Shown one piece after another: positions 53,957 through 62,675 of a stretch of 64,000 bases of DNA. The stretch spans positions 1,381,001 to 1,445,000 of the forward strand of contig JANSYA010000001.1 of NCBI GenBank assembly GCA_024742665.1, written 5' to 3'. How positions within the stretch are numbered: the first letter of the stretch is position 1; each line of letters opens with the position of its first letter. The stretch is from a bacterium (lineage in GTDB: Bacteria; Spirochaetota; Leptospiria; Leptospirales; Leptonemataceae). The notes under the pieces are model-generated. The model was not told the DNA's origin. It saw only the letters and a program-made list of their open reading frames with translations, and ran no database searches. The position numbers and the translations under genes were made by a program.

Positions 53957-54556
53957 TTACGATAAAATAAAAGCGATCGCCGCGCGTTTGTCGATGGCCT
54001 TGCCTTCGCGCATGGCCGGAGCGGCCAGCCCCAGCAGAAAGCTCCGCAAGAGATCGTTTAAGAGCCCCAGCCGTCGCCGACGATCCCGCAGGCGATGTCG
54101 CCGGGCGGCCTCTTTTAAGAATCGAAAATAGTCGGCGCCGGAAGTCGCGGCGAAGTCGCGCTGGATATCCGGCGGCGCCGAAAACACCAGGCGAAAGGTC
54201 AAATACAGGTGCGCCGGTTCGCGGCGATGAAAGGCGTTGATTGCGTCGAAGATCGACTGGATTTCCGTCCGCGCGCTCTGGTCGGCGAGCAATCCCCGTT
54301 CGATTGCAGCCAGCAGACGTTCGTGGCTCTCGAATAGAATCGTGCGAAACAGCTTCTCTTTGTTCTGGAAGTGGTGATAGATCGCAGGCTGCCGGAAACC
54401 GCAGGCGTCGCAGATCTGACGCATCGAAGTGCCGTAGTAGCCGCCCCGGGCGAAGGCGCTGCGGGCCCCGCGCAAAATCTTGCGCCGACTGGCTGCCGAG
54501 GACTTCCATTCGCCGCGGGCCGGGGCGGCGCGTTTCGTTTCTTGTTCGGCGCTCAT
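53957..54556 (-). CDS. TetR-family transcription regulator
   Basis: 199 residues from the ATG at 54556 (an upstream TTG at 54592 would add 12). The N-terminal helix-turn-helix (about 22-66) has ILRGARSAFARGGYYGTSMRQI and ACGFRQPAIYHHFQNKEKLF. The rest is a helical ligand domain. The gene is divergent from the thioesterase gene, so it probably represses that lipid-related pair in response to an acyl compound. Confidence 0.9.
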   Translation of the reverse strand: MSAEQETKRAAPARGEWKSSAASRRKILRGARSAFARGGYYGTSMRQICDACGFRQPAIYHHFQNKEKLFRTILFESHERLLAAIERGLLADQSARTEIQSIFDAINAFHRREPAHLYLTFRLVFSAPPDIQRDFAATSGADYFRFLKEAARRHRLRDRRRRLGLLNDLLRSFLLGLAAPAMREGKAIDKRAAIAFILS

Positions 54557-54654
54557 GCGGTCCAGAATAAGATCACGCCGCGAATCGCGCAATATTATTG
54601 TATCGATCGTTATAGAAATACTTGACGAGGGCCACGAACGCGGTGCTATAACGA
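54557..54654. promoter_or_regulatory. Intergenic control region with inverted repeat between tetR-like and thioesterase genes
   Basis: GTTATAG (54609-54615) is repeated in inverted form as CTATAAC (54646-54652). The short spacing to both genes suggests operator half-sites for the TetR regulator. TTGACG at 54622 with TATAAC at 54647 resembles a promoter, but its start point would lie after the annotated ATG. Confidence 0.4.
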
Positions 54655-55164
54655 ATGATACAGAACGTTGGCCATGTTTTAGAAGACTCCGGCGGCGGGC
54701 TGCCCGGGGCGATTCTCGCGTCGGAGTCCGATCCGCGGCGGGTCGAGGCGGCTCTGAACGAATCCGCGCCCTTTCGACACTTCGGCGTCCGGGCCCGCCT
54801 GAATCCGGGCGGGGCGCCGACGGCGACCCTGGAGCTGCCGCGCATTCTGCCGCATCACCGGGGCGGAACCACGATCACTTCCGTAAACGGCGGCGTGATC
54901 GCCATGATCTGCGACATCGCTGTCGGGCTGACGATTGTCGGTCCGGGTTTGCCCGTACTCACCGGGTCGGGAGTCGGCCGTTTGAATATTCGCATGCGCC
55001 GACCCGTCGAAGGCGACTCTCTGCACGCCCGGGCATTTATCGAACGGATCCGGCGGAATCTTATCTATTCCCGGGTCGAGGTTTACGATGCAGAAGACAG
55101 GCTCTGCGTGGACGCGACCGGCACGGTCTATCGGAGTCGCGACACGGCCGCGGCAATGGGTTAA
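54655..55164 (+). CDS. PaaI-type hotdog thioesterase
   Basis: 169 residues with the hotdog-fold pattern HHRGGTTITSVNGGVIAMICDIAVGLT (catalytic Asn/Gly region and a central helix) followed by RLNIRMRRPVEGDSLHARA and a final strand. The family hydrolyses acyl-CoA thioesters. The start could be downstream, because a candidate promoter overlaps the ATG. It neighbours an acyltransferase gene, so both may handle acyl groups. Confidence 0.82.
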   Translation: MIQNVGHVLEDSGGGLPGAILASESDPRRVEAALNESAPFRHFGVRARLNPGGAPTATLELPRILPHHRGGTTITSVNGGVIAMICDIAVGLTIVGPGLPVLTGSGVGRLNIRMRRPVEGDSLHARAFIERIRRNLIYSRVEVYDAEDRLCVDATGTVYRSRDTAAAMG

Positions 55165-55214
55165 GCTGGATTTTTCCGGTTGCGAAGCCTCCGCGCTGCT
55201 TCAATCTGCGTACG

Positions 55215-55886
55215 ATGTTGGAGAAATCAGGTCATCCCGGGCAGAATATATTTTTTTCGAATATATTTAACATAATCGGCGGCCTGGTGTACGCGCTGTT
55301 TTATAAAGTGCGGGTCGAAAGCGACCGGGCGATTCCCACGACGGGTCCCGTTTTGATTTTATCCAAGCACTGGACTCTGGCGGACGTGGCTCTCGGCAAG
55401 ATCGCCGTTAAAAAAGACTCCGGCCGGCATCTGTGGTGCGTGATGAAAGACTCGCTCGCGAAGCCGCCCTTCGGCTGGTTTTTGTTACGCCAGGGCGGCA
55501 TTCCCGTGAATCGTAAGAATCCGGAGAAGAGCAAGCACGATCTTTTGCTGGCTCGCAGTGTCTTAAACGAACAGCACGCGCTGTGTATCTTTCCGGAACA
55601 GACCATCGTGCCCGGCAAGATGGGCCGCGGTCGTTTACCTGGCTTTCGATTTATTACCTCAAAGCCCGAGCGACCGATCGCCGTGCTCTGCATCGGCTTT
55701 CATTATACGAAGCGGCGCTTTCGTCGCACGCTTGTAGAGATTAAAATCGGATCGCCGCGCGAGTTTGGCGCCGGGGAAGATCCGGTGCTCTTTTTGCATG
55801 AACGCATGCAGGAGATCGCGCGTCTATCTGGATTGGAATACACGCATCCTCCCGCGAAAGCGATCTCCGAAACTGCGGATACCTGA
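55215..55886 (+). CDS. PlsC-like 1-acylglycerol-phosphate acyltransferase family
   Basis: 223 residues from the ATG at 55215 (the larger open frame from 54480 overlaps the thioesterase and is not coding). The HX4D motif (SKHWTLADVAL) holds the catalytic His and Asp. The GGIPVNR and FPEQTIVPG blocks match motifs II and III of glycerolipid acyltransferases. One hydrophobic N-terminal segment anchors it. It transfers an acyl group to a lipid or lysophospholipid. Which one is unknown. Confidence 0.88.
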   Translation: MLEKSGHPGQNIFFSNIFNIIGGLVYALFYKVRVESDRAIPTTGPVLILSKHWTLADVALGKIAVKKDSGRHLWCVMKDSLAKPPFGWFLLRQGGIPVNRKNPEKSKHDLLLARSVLNEQHALCIFPEQTIVPGKMGRGRLPGFRFITSKPERPIAVLCIGFHYTKRRFRRTLVEIKIGSPREFGAGEDPVLFLHERMQEIARLSGLEYTHPPAKAISETADT

Positions 55887-55919
55887 TCGCCGTACTTACC
55901 GGCACGGCCGGCGGACTAT

Positions 55920-58900
55920 ATGAAAGAACCCACGAACGCGGAACTGGCCTTCCGATTGAAACAACTGGAAGACCGCCTGCGATCGGCGCGCGTCGACGTT
56001 GACCGAATCCAGAGCGAAGTCAACGATCTACGCGAAGTCCTGGCCGGGCGCAACGCCGCGGCCTCGACGCAGCCCGCGAATCAAGCCGCGCCTCCGAAAA
56101 TCTCTGACAAAAGCTCTGAAAAAGTTGCGTCACAGGGTTCGCAAACAGTCTCCGGAAAACGAATCGAGCAGAGTCCCGTGAAGAGCGCCGCGGCGTCGGC
56201 GGAATCCGCGCAGAGCAAGCAGCGCAGCGTGGCCGGCAGCACTGCTGCAGTGCCCGACGCGCGACCCGCGCAGCCGTCGCTGTTATCCCAGGCGATCGCC
56301 GCGATCAAGTCGCGCATCGGCGGCATCCCCCTCGAAGAATTCGTCGGATTGAATCTGCTGAATAAGATCGGCGTGCTGATGCTGGTGGTCGGCGGCGGTT
56401 TTTTTCTGCGTATCGCCTATCAGTGGGTCGGGCCGGAGCTGAAGCTGGCCGGTTTGACTTTGCTTGCGTCCGCGGCCTTGCTCGGCGGCGAATATTTCTT
56501 TCGAAAACGCGGCGACAATTTTCGCATGTTCGGCCTGGGGCTTGCGGCCGGCGGATCGGTGCTGCTATTTTTTAACGCCTTCGCGGCCTATCACGTCGAA
56601 GCCACGCGGGTGATTCCGCCGGAGCGATCGCTCTTTGCGTACTTCCTGCTTTTGATCGTCGCGGCGGGTATCGTCGCCAACAGCCTGCGCTACGACAGCG
56701 AAGCCTTCACCGGCTTCGCGTACTTCCTGGCTTTTATTTCGATTTCGATCAACGAAAGCGAAGCGAGCGTCGAACGCTTTACCGGCCACTTCGCGTTGAT
56801 CGCTCTGGCGATTCTGGCGGCGAGTTTGATTCTCGTGCTGAGTTTGCGGCGCTGGAAATTTTTGGGTGTGCTGGGATTGCTGGGAACCTACGCGAATTTT
56901 TTCTGGTACGCGACGGCCTTGCCGCGGACGCTCGAAGGTTTCGTCTGGCGCGGAGAAGCCCTGACCGAGCTGCAGAATTTCATCGATCATAGCGGAACCG
57001 GACCGGACTATTTTCTGTTCGCCTTTTTGTATCTGGCCATCTATTTTTTCGTCTTTGCGGTTTCGGTTTTCAGTATGCCGGCCGATGACGCGGTTTCGCG
57101 GCGGGTCGGCGTCTGGCTGAACGTGGCGAACGTGCTCTGCTTCTATTTTCTGGTCGCCTATATTCGGCCGCCTTCCACGGCCTGGGGGTCTTTTGCGATT
57201 ACCGGCGGCCTGGGCCTGGCCGTGCTTTTGATCGGCGTGTTAGGCCGCATCTTCGGCCGCGAACATCTCTGGACTTCGAGCGTGTTATTGGGCGTGGGTC
57301 TGCTCGCGCTGGCGATTCCCTTTCGCTTCAGCGAGTACGGACTGGCCTTCGGCTGGTTGGTGCAGGCGACCGTATTGATTGCGCTGGGCTACAGTCTGCG
57401 CGAAGGCTTGTTTCGCTACGCGGGCTACTTTGTGCTGCTCCTGAACTTCGGAGCCTTTCTTGATTTGCCGGCGGGGGATTTGTTTTACGGCTACGGTCCG
57501 GAAGTATTGATCGATAGCGAAGGCGATGCGGCCGGGCAGGGACTGCCGGAAGCAGGCGCGCCTCTGTGGGCCTTTGATTGGAACCGCGGACTGCTGTACG
57601 TTTTTATGATCCTGTGCTTCTTCGGCCTGCAAATTTTCGCGGCGCTTGTGGCGCGCTTTCCATCGACTGCGACCGACGCGAAGCCAGGCGCCGCCGCGCT
57701 CCCGGTAGATCGCGTCAGCGTGCCGCCGGCTTCGATCGACCGGATCGCCTGGCACGTGCTGGGCGCGGCGGGCGGCATCGTCGCCTTTTTGCTTGCGCAC
57801 TATTCGTTGCTTGTCGGGCAGCAGGCGCTCCTGCTGGTGCCTTTCGCATTGCTTTTGATCGTCGCGCATCGCTTACTGCGCATCGCGCCCTTCTTGTTGT
57901 ATGCGGTTGTCTTGTTATGGGCAGCGCTCTTCAGCGCCGGCGCCCTGGTCGTGGTCAACGAAGGGCCGGGCGAAGTCCTGTTTCAGCGCCTGAGTTTGAT
58001 CTTATTATTCGCGGGCGGCGCGCTGTGCTTCTTTTACCAGCGGCGTTTCGCGCCGGACGCGTTCGCATCTGACGGGGTTTCGGCCGGCGAAAGCCCTGGC
58101 GAAGCGAGCGATTCGCCGCTCGATACCGGCGTCTGGCGCGTGCCCGGTCGCGTGTCGGGACGACTGCTTGCGGGACTCGCGCTCTGGCTGCCTGCGATCG
58201 TGCTGCCGGCCTTCGCGGGCCACCATATCGATGCGCGCATTACGATTCTGGGAGCGGTGCTCGGCGCTTCCGCTCTCGGCGCGATCTACTGGCGCTATCG
58301 CCAGGGATTGCTTGCGCTGTACACGCTGGCTTCGTTTTCGATTTTATTCGTACTGGGATTGTATTTCGCGCAGCTTTTCGATACCGACGATTTTCAAGAT
58401 CTCTTTTTATATAATAGCGCCTGGCTGATGATCGCGACGCTATGCGGAGCGATCGCGCTGCATGTGTACAAAGCGGCTCGCATCGATTCCACGTCCACGC
58501 TGCGCTCTTCCGGCTTCGCCTTCGCGGCTTTGCTGTCGGTCGGAGCGCTGATCGCCCTGGGCTGGATTCAGATTTCAGTTGCGGCGGTATATGCGCCCGC
58601 GTCGATTGCGGCGTACGCGCTGCTGATGGCGGGCGTTCTGAACTGGCGCCGGGAATTGAGCGGCCGCTGGCTTTCGGCGGCGCTCTCCGGGCTGGCTTTT
58701 CTGATCGGACCGCTGCACTGGGTGTTGTTGCGGGGCAGCGGCAAGGACCTGGAGGGCACGGCGCTTGATCCGGTGAATGCGGTCGTTTCTTTCGGAGTGA
58801 TCGCGGGGCTGCCGCTGCTCGCTGCGGGGATCGCGTTCTTTAATCATCCCGCGCGTCGCGTTCGAGACTTCAGCGCGCTTTTGACGCTCGGCTTTCTACT

Positions 58901-59573
58901 GGCGGCGATTCATTTGCTCGTGCCGCAGATCTATCGCCCGTCGGGCTACGCGCTGATGACTCTATTGATCTATTATTTGCTGGGCAAACTGAAGGCGGAT
59001 TCCGAACAGTCGACGGCGTCAGGGAGTCAGCCTCAGGAGTGGCAGCAGCTCTATCGCATCGCACCGCTTGCTTTTCTATTTACGATGCTCAGCTTCGCCG
59101 CGCTGTTGCTGCATTCAGCAGGCGTGGCGCGCGTAGACGACGCTTCGTCGCCGCTGATTTTGCGCGCGATCATGGGCGTCGTGCCGCTGGTCTTTCTAAC
59201 TTTCAGTTTAACTTTGCACGGCGATCTATACGGCGGCGAAGAGCTGACGCCCTTTCAGCGGGCTGGTTATCCGGCTCTGCTGCTGGCGCTCGTTTTGCTT
59301 TCGATGTCTTTGTTTGATATCGGCTGGTGGAGTCTCGCCTGGGCCGCGCTGGGCGTCGCCGCCCTGGTCGTGGGCATATTAAAAAATTGGAAGTTGCTGC
59401 GCTACGGCGGCTTCGCGTTGATTCTATTGGCGTTGCTCAAACTTTCGCTGTGGGACGTACGCGAACTGGAAAGCACCGCCCGGGTGATCGTGTTGGTTTG
59501 CGTCGGCGTCAGTCTGGTCGTCGCGAGCTATTTTTACGCGCGCTTTAAGGATCTACTGTTTCCGAAGGAGTAG
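55920..59573 (+). CDS. DUF2339 giant membrane protein
   Basis: 1217 residues. The N-terminal 60 residues form a coiled coil (ELAFRLKQLEDRLRSARVDVDRI). A Ser/Ala/Gln-rich linker (about 50-135) follows, then the DUF2339 core begins with EEFVGLNLLNKIGVLMLVVGGGFFLRIAYQW and about 25-30 hydrophobic segments run to the end. The family is widespread with no agreed function; some members are suspected lipid or polysaccharide flippase-like proteins. The gene begins 33 bases after the acyltransferase, so it may belong to the same unit. Confidence 0.93.
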   Translation: MKEPTNAELAFRLKQLEDRLRSARVDVDRIQSEVNDLREVLAGRNAAASTQPANQAAPPKISDKSSEKVASQGSQTVSGKRIEQSPVKSAAASAESAQSKQRSVAGSTAAVPDARPAQPSLLSQAIAAIKSRIGGIPLEEFVGLNLLNKIGVLMLVVGGGFFLRIAYQWVGPELKLAGLTLLASAALLGGEYFFRKRGDNFRMFGLGLAAGGSVLLFFNAFAAYHVEATRVIPPERSLFAYFLLLIVAAGIVANSLRYDSEAFTGFAYFLAFISISINESEASVERFTGHFALIALAILAASLILVLSLRRWKFLGVLGLLGTYANFFWYATALPRTLEGFVWRGEALTELQNFIDHSGTGPDYFLFAFLYLAIYFFVFAVSVFSMPADDAVSRRVGVWLNVANVLCFYFLVAYIRPPSTAWGSFAITGGLGLAVLLIGVLGRIFGREHLWTSSVLLGVGLLALAIPFRFSEYGLAFGWLVQATVLIALGYSLREGLFRYAGYFVLLLNFGAFLDLPAGDLFYGYGPEVLIDSEGDAAGQGLPEAGAPLWAFDWNRGLLYVFMILCFFGLQIFAALVARFPSTATDAKPGAAALPVDRVSVPPASIDRIAWHVLGAAGGIVAFLLAHYSLLVGQQALLLVPFALLLIVAHRLLRIAPFLLYAVVLLWAALFSAGALVVVNEGPGEVLFQRLSLILLFAGGALCFFYQRRFAPDAFASDGVSAGESPGEASDSPLDTGVWRVPGRVSGRLLAGLALWLPAIVLPAFAGHHIDARITILGAVLGASALGAIYWRYRQGLLALYTLASFSILFVLGLYFAQLFDTDDFQDLFLYNSAWLMIATLCGAIALHVYKAARIDSTSTLRSSGFAFAALLSVGALIALGWIQISVAAVYAPASIAAYALLMAGVLNWRRELSGRWLSAALSGLAFLIGPLHWVLLRGSGKDLEGTALDPVNAVVSFGVIAGLPLLAAGIAFFNHPARRVRDFSALLTLGFLLAAIHLLVPQIYRPSGYALMTLLIYYLLGKLKADSEQSTASGSQPQEWQQLYRIAPLAFLFTMLSFAALLLHSAGVARVDDASSPLILRAIMGVVPLVFLTFSLTLHGDLYGGEELTPFQRAGYPALLLALVLLSMSLFDIGWWSLAWAALGVAALVVGILKNWKLLRYGGFALILLALLKLSLWDVRELESTARVIVLVCVGVSLVVASYFYARFKDLLFPKE

Positions 59574-59607
59574 CCGCGGGGCTGTTAGCGACGACGGGTC
59601 ACGCCGG

Positions 59608-59643
59608 CCTCAGCGCGCGCCCATCCGTGGACGAGCGCTGAGG
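59608..59643. terminator. Stem-loop between convergent genes
   Basis: CCTCAGCGC (59608-59616) pairs perfectly with GCGCTGAGG (59635-59643) around an 18-base loop, between the DUF2339 gene and the convergent ATPase gene. It has no T-run, so termination is uncertain. Confidence 0.5.
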
Positions 59644-59720
59644 CGCTTCGCCTTCCATGGCTCCGCTGCGACGTTACCCGCCGCCGCGAACAACCTGTAC
59701 TGAGAGGGCGGGTGAGAGTC

Positions 59721-60431
59721 TCAATCCAGAGCGTGGGCCGCGGTTTCCATGCCTTCTCTGGAGCGGCGGCTGACATAATCTTCGCCGAAGGGGATTTCGA
59801 CGCGGGCAATCGTACTGTCCGGCTTCGTATAGATGCGAAAGAGGTTCGGGTCGAGCCCTTCGCCTTTCATCAGGATCATAATCAGCGCGATGCCCAGGCC
59901 GGCGCCTTCCGTATTATCCATATTGTCCATATAGAATTCGGCGATGTCGCTGTAGCCCATGGACTTCTTGAATTTTTCGCGCATGCGGCTTTCTTCGATT
60001 TCCGCGATCGGCGTATTGTTGATGACTTCGATACACAGTCCGCTTTCGTCATAGGTTAAATGAATCTTGACGTAGATGCCGCGTTCGAGAGCGACCCGGC
60101 CCCAGTGTTCGTTCATCTCGTCCGAGAATTCGCCGCGAAAGGCCGCGACGCCCGCTTCGTAGCGGCTCGTATCTTCCAGATCGTAGCCGTGCTCTTCGAA
60201 GAATAGCCGCTTGTGATTCGCTTTGACCCCGTTGATGGTCAGCTCTTTGGTGATCGTATACACCATGTCCAGCAAATCGCCCCGTCCGAAGCGCTCCAGC
60301 AGCAGGTGCAGCGTATGCTGGAGGTATTTTTCGACTTTTTGATCGATTCGGCTGGACTGGAGCGCCAGCTCGCTGGCGTTATTCACCTGGAATTTGATGC
60401 TCTGTTCCAGCTCAAAGAAGCTCTTTCCCAT
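59721..60431 (-). CDS. Histidine-kinase-like ATPase without phospho-acceptor domain
   Basis: 236 residues from the ATG at 60431 (MGKSFFELEQ). It has the GHKL ATPase boxes: an N-box-like TITKELTINGVKANHK, a conserved VINNTPI and a G-box NTEGAGLGIALIMILMKG. There is no HisKA helix, receiver, or membrane segment, so it is not a canonical sensor kinase. Such proteins can act like anti-sigma kinases (SpoIIAB/RsbW type) or as partners of other signalling proteins. It is divergent from the GAF/HD-GYP gene with 164 bases between, so a functional link is possible. Confidence 0.8.
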   Translation of the reverse strand: MGKSFFELEQSIKFQVNNASELALQSSRIDQKVEKYLQHTLHLLLERFGRGDLLDMVYTITKELTINGVKANHKRLFFEEHGYDLEDTSRYEAGVAAFRGEFSDEMNEHWGRVALERGIYVKIHLTYDESGLCIEVINNTPIAEIEESRMREKFKKSMGYSDIAEFYMDNMDNTEGAGLGIALIMILMKGEGLDPNLFRIYTKPDSTIARVEIPFGEDYVSRRSREGMETAAHALD

Positions 60432-60595
60432 TTCAATCCCTGCACCCGTTCTGAGCTTTTCAGCTCTTTTCGGACCCACACGCTACATTCGCGCGTTTTT
60501 ATCTTGTGTATTCCTTATCATCGGCAAGATTTTGCTAAAATCTAAGGCTGCGGCAGTCGCCGTTCGCTTGCCAGCCCTTTTTATTCTAATATAGT

Positions 60596-62596
60596 ATGCT
60601 CGCCGAACCGCCGATTCGATCCAATTTACGCGAAGTCTGTCTGGTTGAGCCGGCCCTGCGCGACCGCCTGGCCCCGCCGGCCGGCGAGCGCTCGGTTTTC
60701 GACCTGGACGAACTGGTCCGGGGCGCCACTGAAATCCAGGCGGATATGGTGCTCGGCGTGGTCGTAACGACCGTCGAGTATCTGACGGCCCGGATCGATC
60801 AGCTCTGGAACTGGGTGCGGGAGCATCCCGAATTCGATCTGCAGTTTATTATTTTCTCAGACCAGGCCCAGGCGGCCGCCGCCTTTTCGCCGCTGCCCGC
60901 CGAATACATTCACCTGGTGCTGCCCAAAAACTTCGAGAGCCAGCACCGGGCCCTCGGGGATATTTTCAACAACGCCTTTCATAATTTACGCCTGCGTCAC
61001 GAAAAGCTGCAGCTGCAGTCGCGCCTGGCTTTGAGTTCTCAGGAGCTCCAGCGCATTACCGAAGTCGGGCAGGCGATGTCGACCGAACGCGATTTCGACG
61101 TGCTGATCGAATTGATTCTGCGCTACGCCCGCGAGATGGTCGCCGCCGACAGCGGTTCGATCTACGTGATCGAGCGGGGCAAGGGCGGCAAGCCGGCGAC
61201 GCATCTGCGTTTCAAGAAGTCCGCTTTGAATTTATCGGCGGGGGAGTTCCTGCTGCCCATCGACGCCAACTCGATCGCCGGCTATGTCGCGATGACCGGT
61301 CTGCCGCTCTTGATCGAAGACTGCCACGCCCTGACCGGCGAAGAAGACTATAGCTTCAACTTCGAATTCGATAAGGCTCATAATTATTATACCAAATCGA
61401 TGATGGTGATTCCGATGAAGAATCACAAAGACGAAGTCATCGGCGTAATCCAGCTGATCAATCGCAAACGCCATTTTTCTCATAAGCTTTCAGTCCGGGA
61501 AATGGAAGGCGAAGCCGTAATTCCATTTTCCGATCGCTGCGTGGAGCTGACCCTGGCGCTGTCCGGGCAGGCGGCCGTCGCCATTCAGAACAGTCTGCTG
61601 ATCCAGGACATCAACAACCTCTTCGAAGGTTTCGTCACCGCTTCAGTCACCGCGATCGAACAGCGTGATCCGACCACCTCCGGTCACAGCTTTCGCGTGG
61701 CGGAGTTTACGACGGGTCTCGCGAAAGCGGTCGATCGGCTGAACTCCGGCGTCTTCGCGAACGATCGCTTTAACATCGAACAGATTCGCGAACTACGCTA
61801 TGCCTCGCTGCTGCACGATTTCGGCAAGGTCGGCGTGCGCGAAGAAGTGCTGGTCAAAGCCAAGAAATTATATCCCTTTGAATTGGACGCGATCGAAGGG
61901 CGCTTCAAGCTGATCTTTCAGCTGGCGGAAAAGCACTATCTTAACAAGAAGATAAAATATCTCAAGAACAACGGTCGCAAAGGTTTCGACGAATACGAAA
62001 GCTATCTCGATCGGGAGATGGCCGAGAAGCTCGCTGAAATCCAGGAGATGCTGGACGTCATTCGTAATTCGAATGAACCCACGGTCGTCGAAGCGGGGAA
62101 CTTCGCGCGCCTCGAAGAAATCACGCGTAAGAAAGCCAGGCTGCCTGGCGGCGAACTGATTCCTTTTTTACGCGAAAACGAATTGCTCAGCCTTTCGATT
62201 CGCAGAGGCAATCTGGATCAAAAGGAACGCATGGAGATCGAGTCCCACGTTTCGCATACCTATCGCTTCCTGATTCAAATTCCCTGGACCGGCGACCTGG
62301 CCCGCGTGCCGGACATCGCCCACGGCCACCACGAAAAACTGGACGGTTCCGGCTATCCCATGGGCCTGCGCGGCGACGAGATCGCCCTGCAAACTCGCAT
62401 GATGACCATCGCCGATATCTTCGACGCGCTCACCGCGCCGGATCGGCCGTATAAAAAGTCGCTGCCCATGGAGCGCGCGCTCGACATCCTCAAACTCGAA
62501 GCGAACGAAAAACGGCTGGATACGCAGCTGCTCGACGTCTTTATCGAGTCCGGCGTCTTTCGGATTATCGAAGACCAGCCCCCCTTCGAAGAATAA
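60596..62596 (+). CDS. GAF and HD-GYP domain protein (c-di-GMP phosphodiesterase type)
   Basis: 666 residues. An N-terminal region of unknown fold (about 1-140) precedes a GAF domain (about 155-330; GSIYVIERG, NSIAGYVAMTGLPLLIED, IQLINRKRHF). The HD-GYP domain (about 345-655) contains HSFRVAEFT, SLLHDFGKVGVREEVLVKAKKLY, and the GYP part HGHHEKLDGSGYPMGLRGDEI with IADIFDALTAPDRPYK. A large helical insertion of about 120 residues (about 440-560) separates the HD and GYP parts, unusual for the family. It likely degrades cyclic-di-GMP or reads a second messenger in response to a GAF ligand. Confidence 0.93.
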   Translation: MLAEPPIRSNLREVCLVEPALRDRLAPPAGERSVFDLDELVRGATEIQADMVLGVVVTTVEYLTARIDQLWNWVREHPEFDLQFIIFSDQAQAAAAFSPLPAEYIHLVLPKNFESQHRALGDIFNNAFHNLRLRHEKLQLQSRLALSSQELQRITEVGQAMSTERDFDVLIELILRYAREMVAADSGSIYVIERGKGGKPATHLRFKKSALNLSAGEFLLPIDANSIAGYVAMTGLPLLIEDCHALTGEEDYSFNFEFDKAHNYYTKSMMVIPMKNHKDEVIGVIQLINRKRHFSHKLSVREMEGEAVIPFSDRCVELTLALSGQAAVAIQNSLLIQDINNLFEGFVTASVTAIEQRDPTTSGHSFRVAEFTTGLAKAVDRLNSGVFANDRFNIEQIRELRYASLLHDFGKVGVREEVLVKAKKLYPFELDAIEGRFKLIFQLAEKHYLNKKIKYLKNNGRKGFDEYESYLDREMAEKLAEIQEMLDVIRNSNEPTVVEAGNFARLEEITRKKARLPGGELIPFLRENELLSLSIRRGNLDQKERMEIESHVSHTYRFLIQIPWTGDLARVPDIAHGHHEKLDGSGYPMGLRGDEIALQTRMMTIADIFDALTAPDRPYKKSLPMERALDILKLEANEKRLDTQLLDVFIESGVFRIIEDQPPFEE

Positions 62597-62675
62597 AATC
62601 GCTTCGGCGATCTTAATATGCAGGGCGCGGCTCTCATGATGCGCGTCGTGGATTGGGGTGACCGCAGGACTCGCT

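Noticed and set aside
54622-54652. TTGACG/TATAAC promoter for the thioesterase gene
   Set aside because: The predicted transcription start would fall after the annotated ATG and the spacer is about 19 bases; kept only as a remark in the control region.
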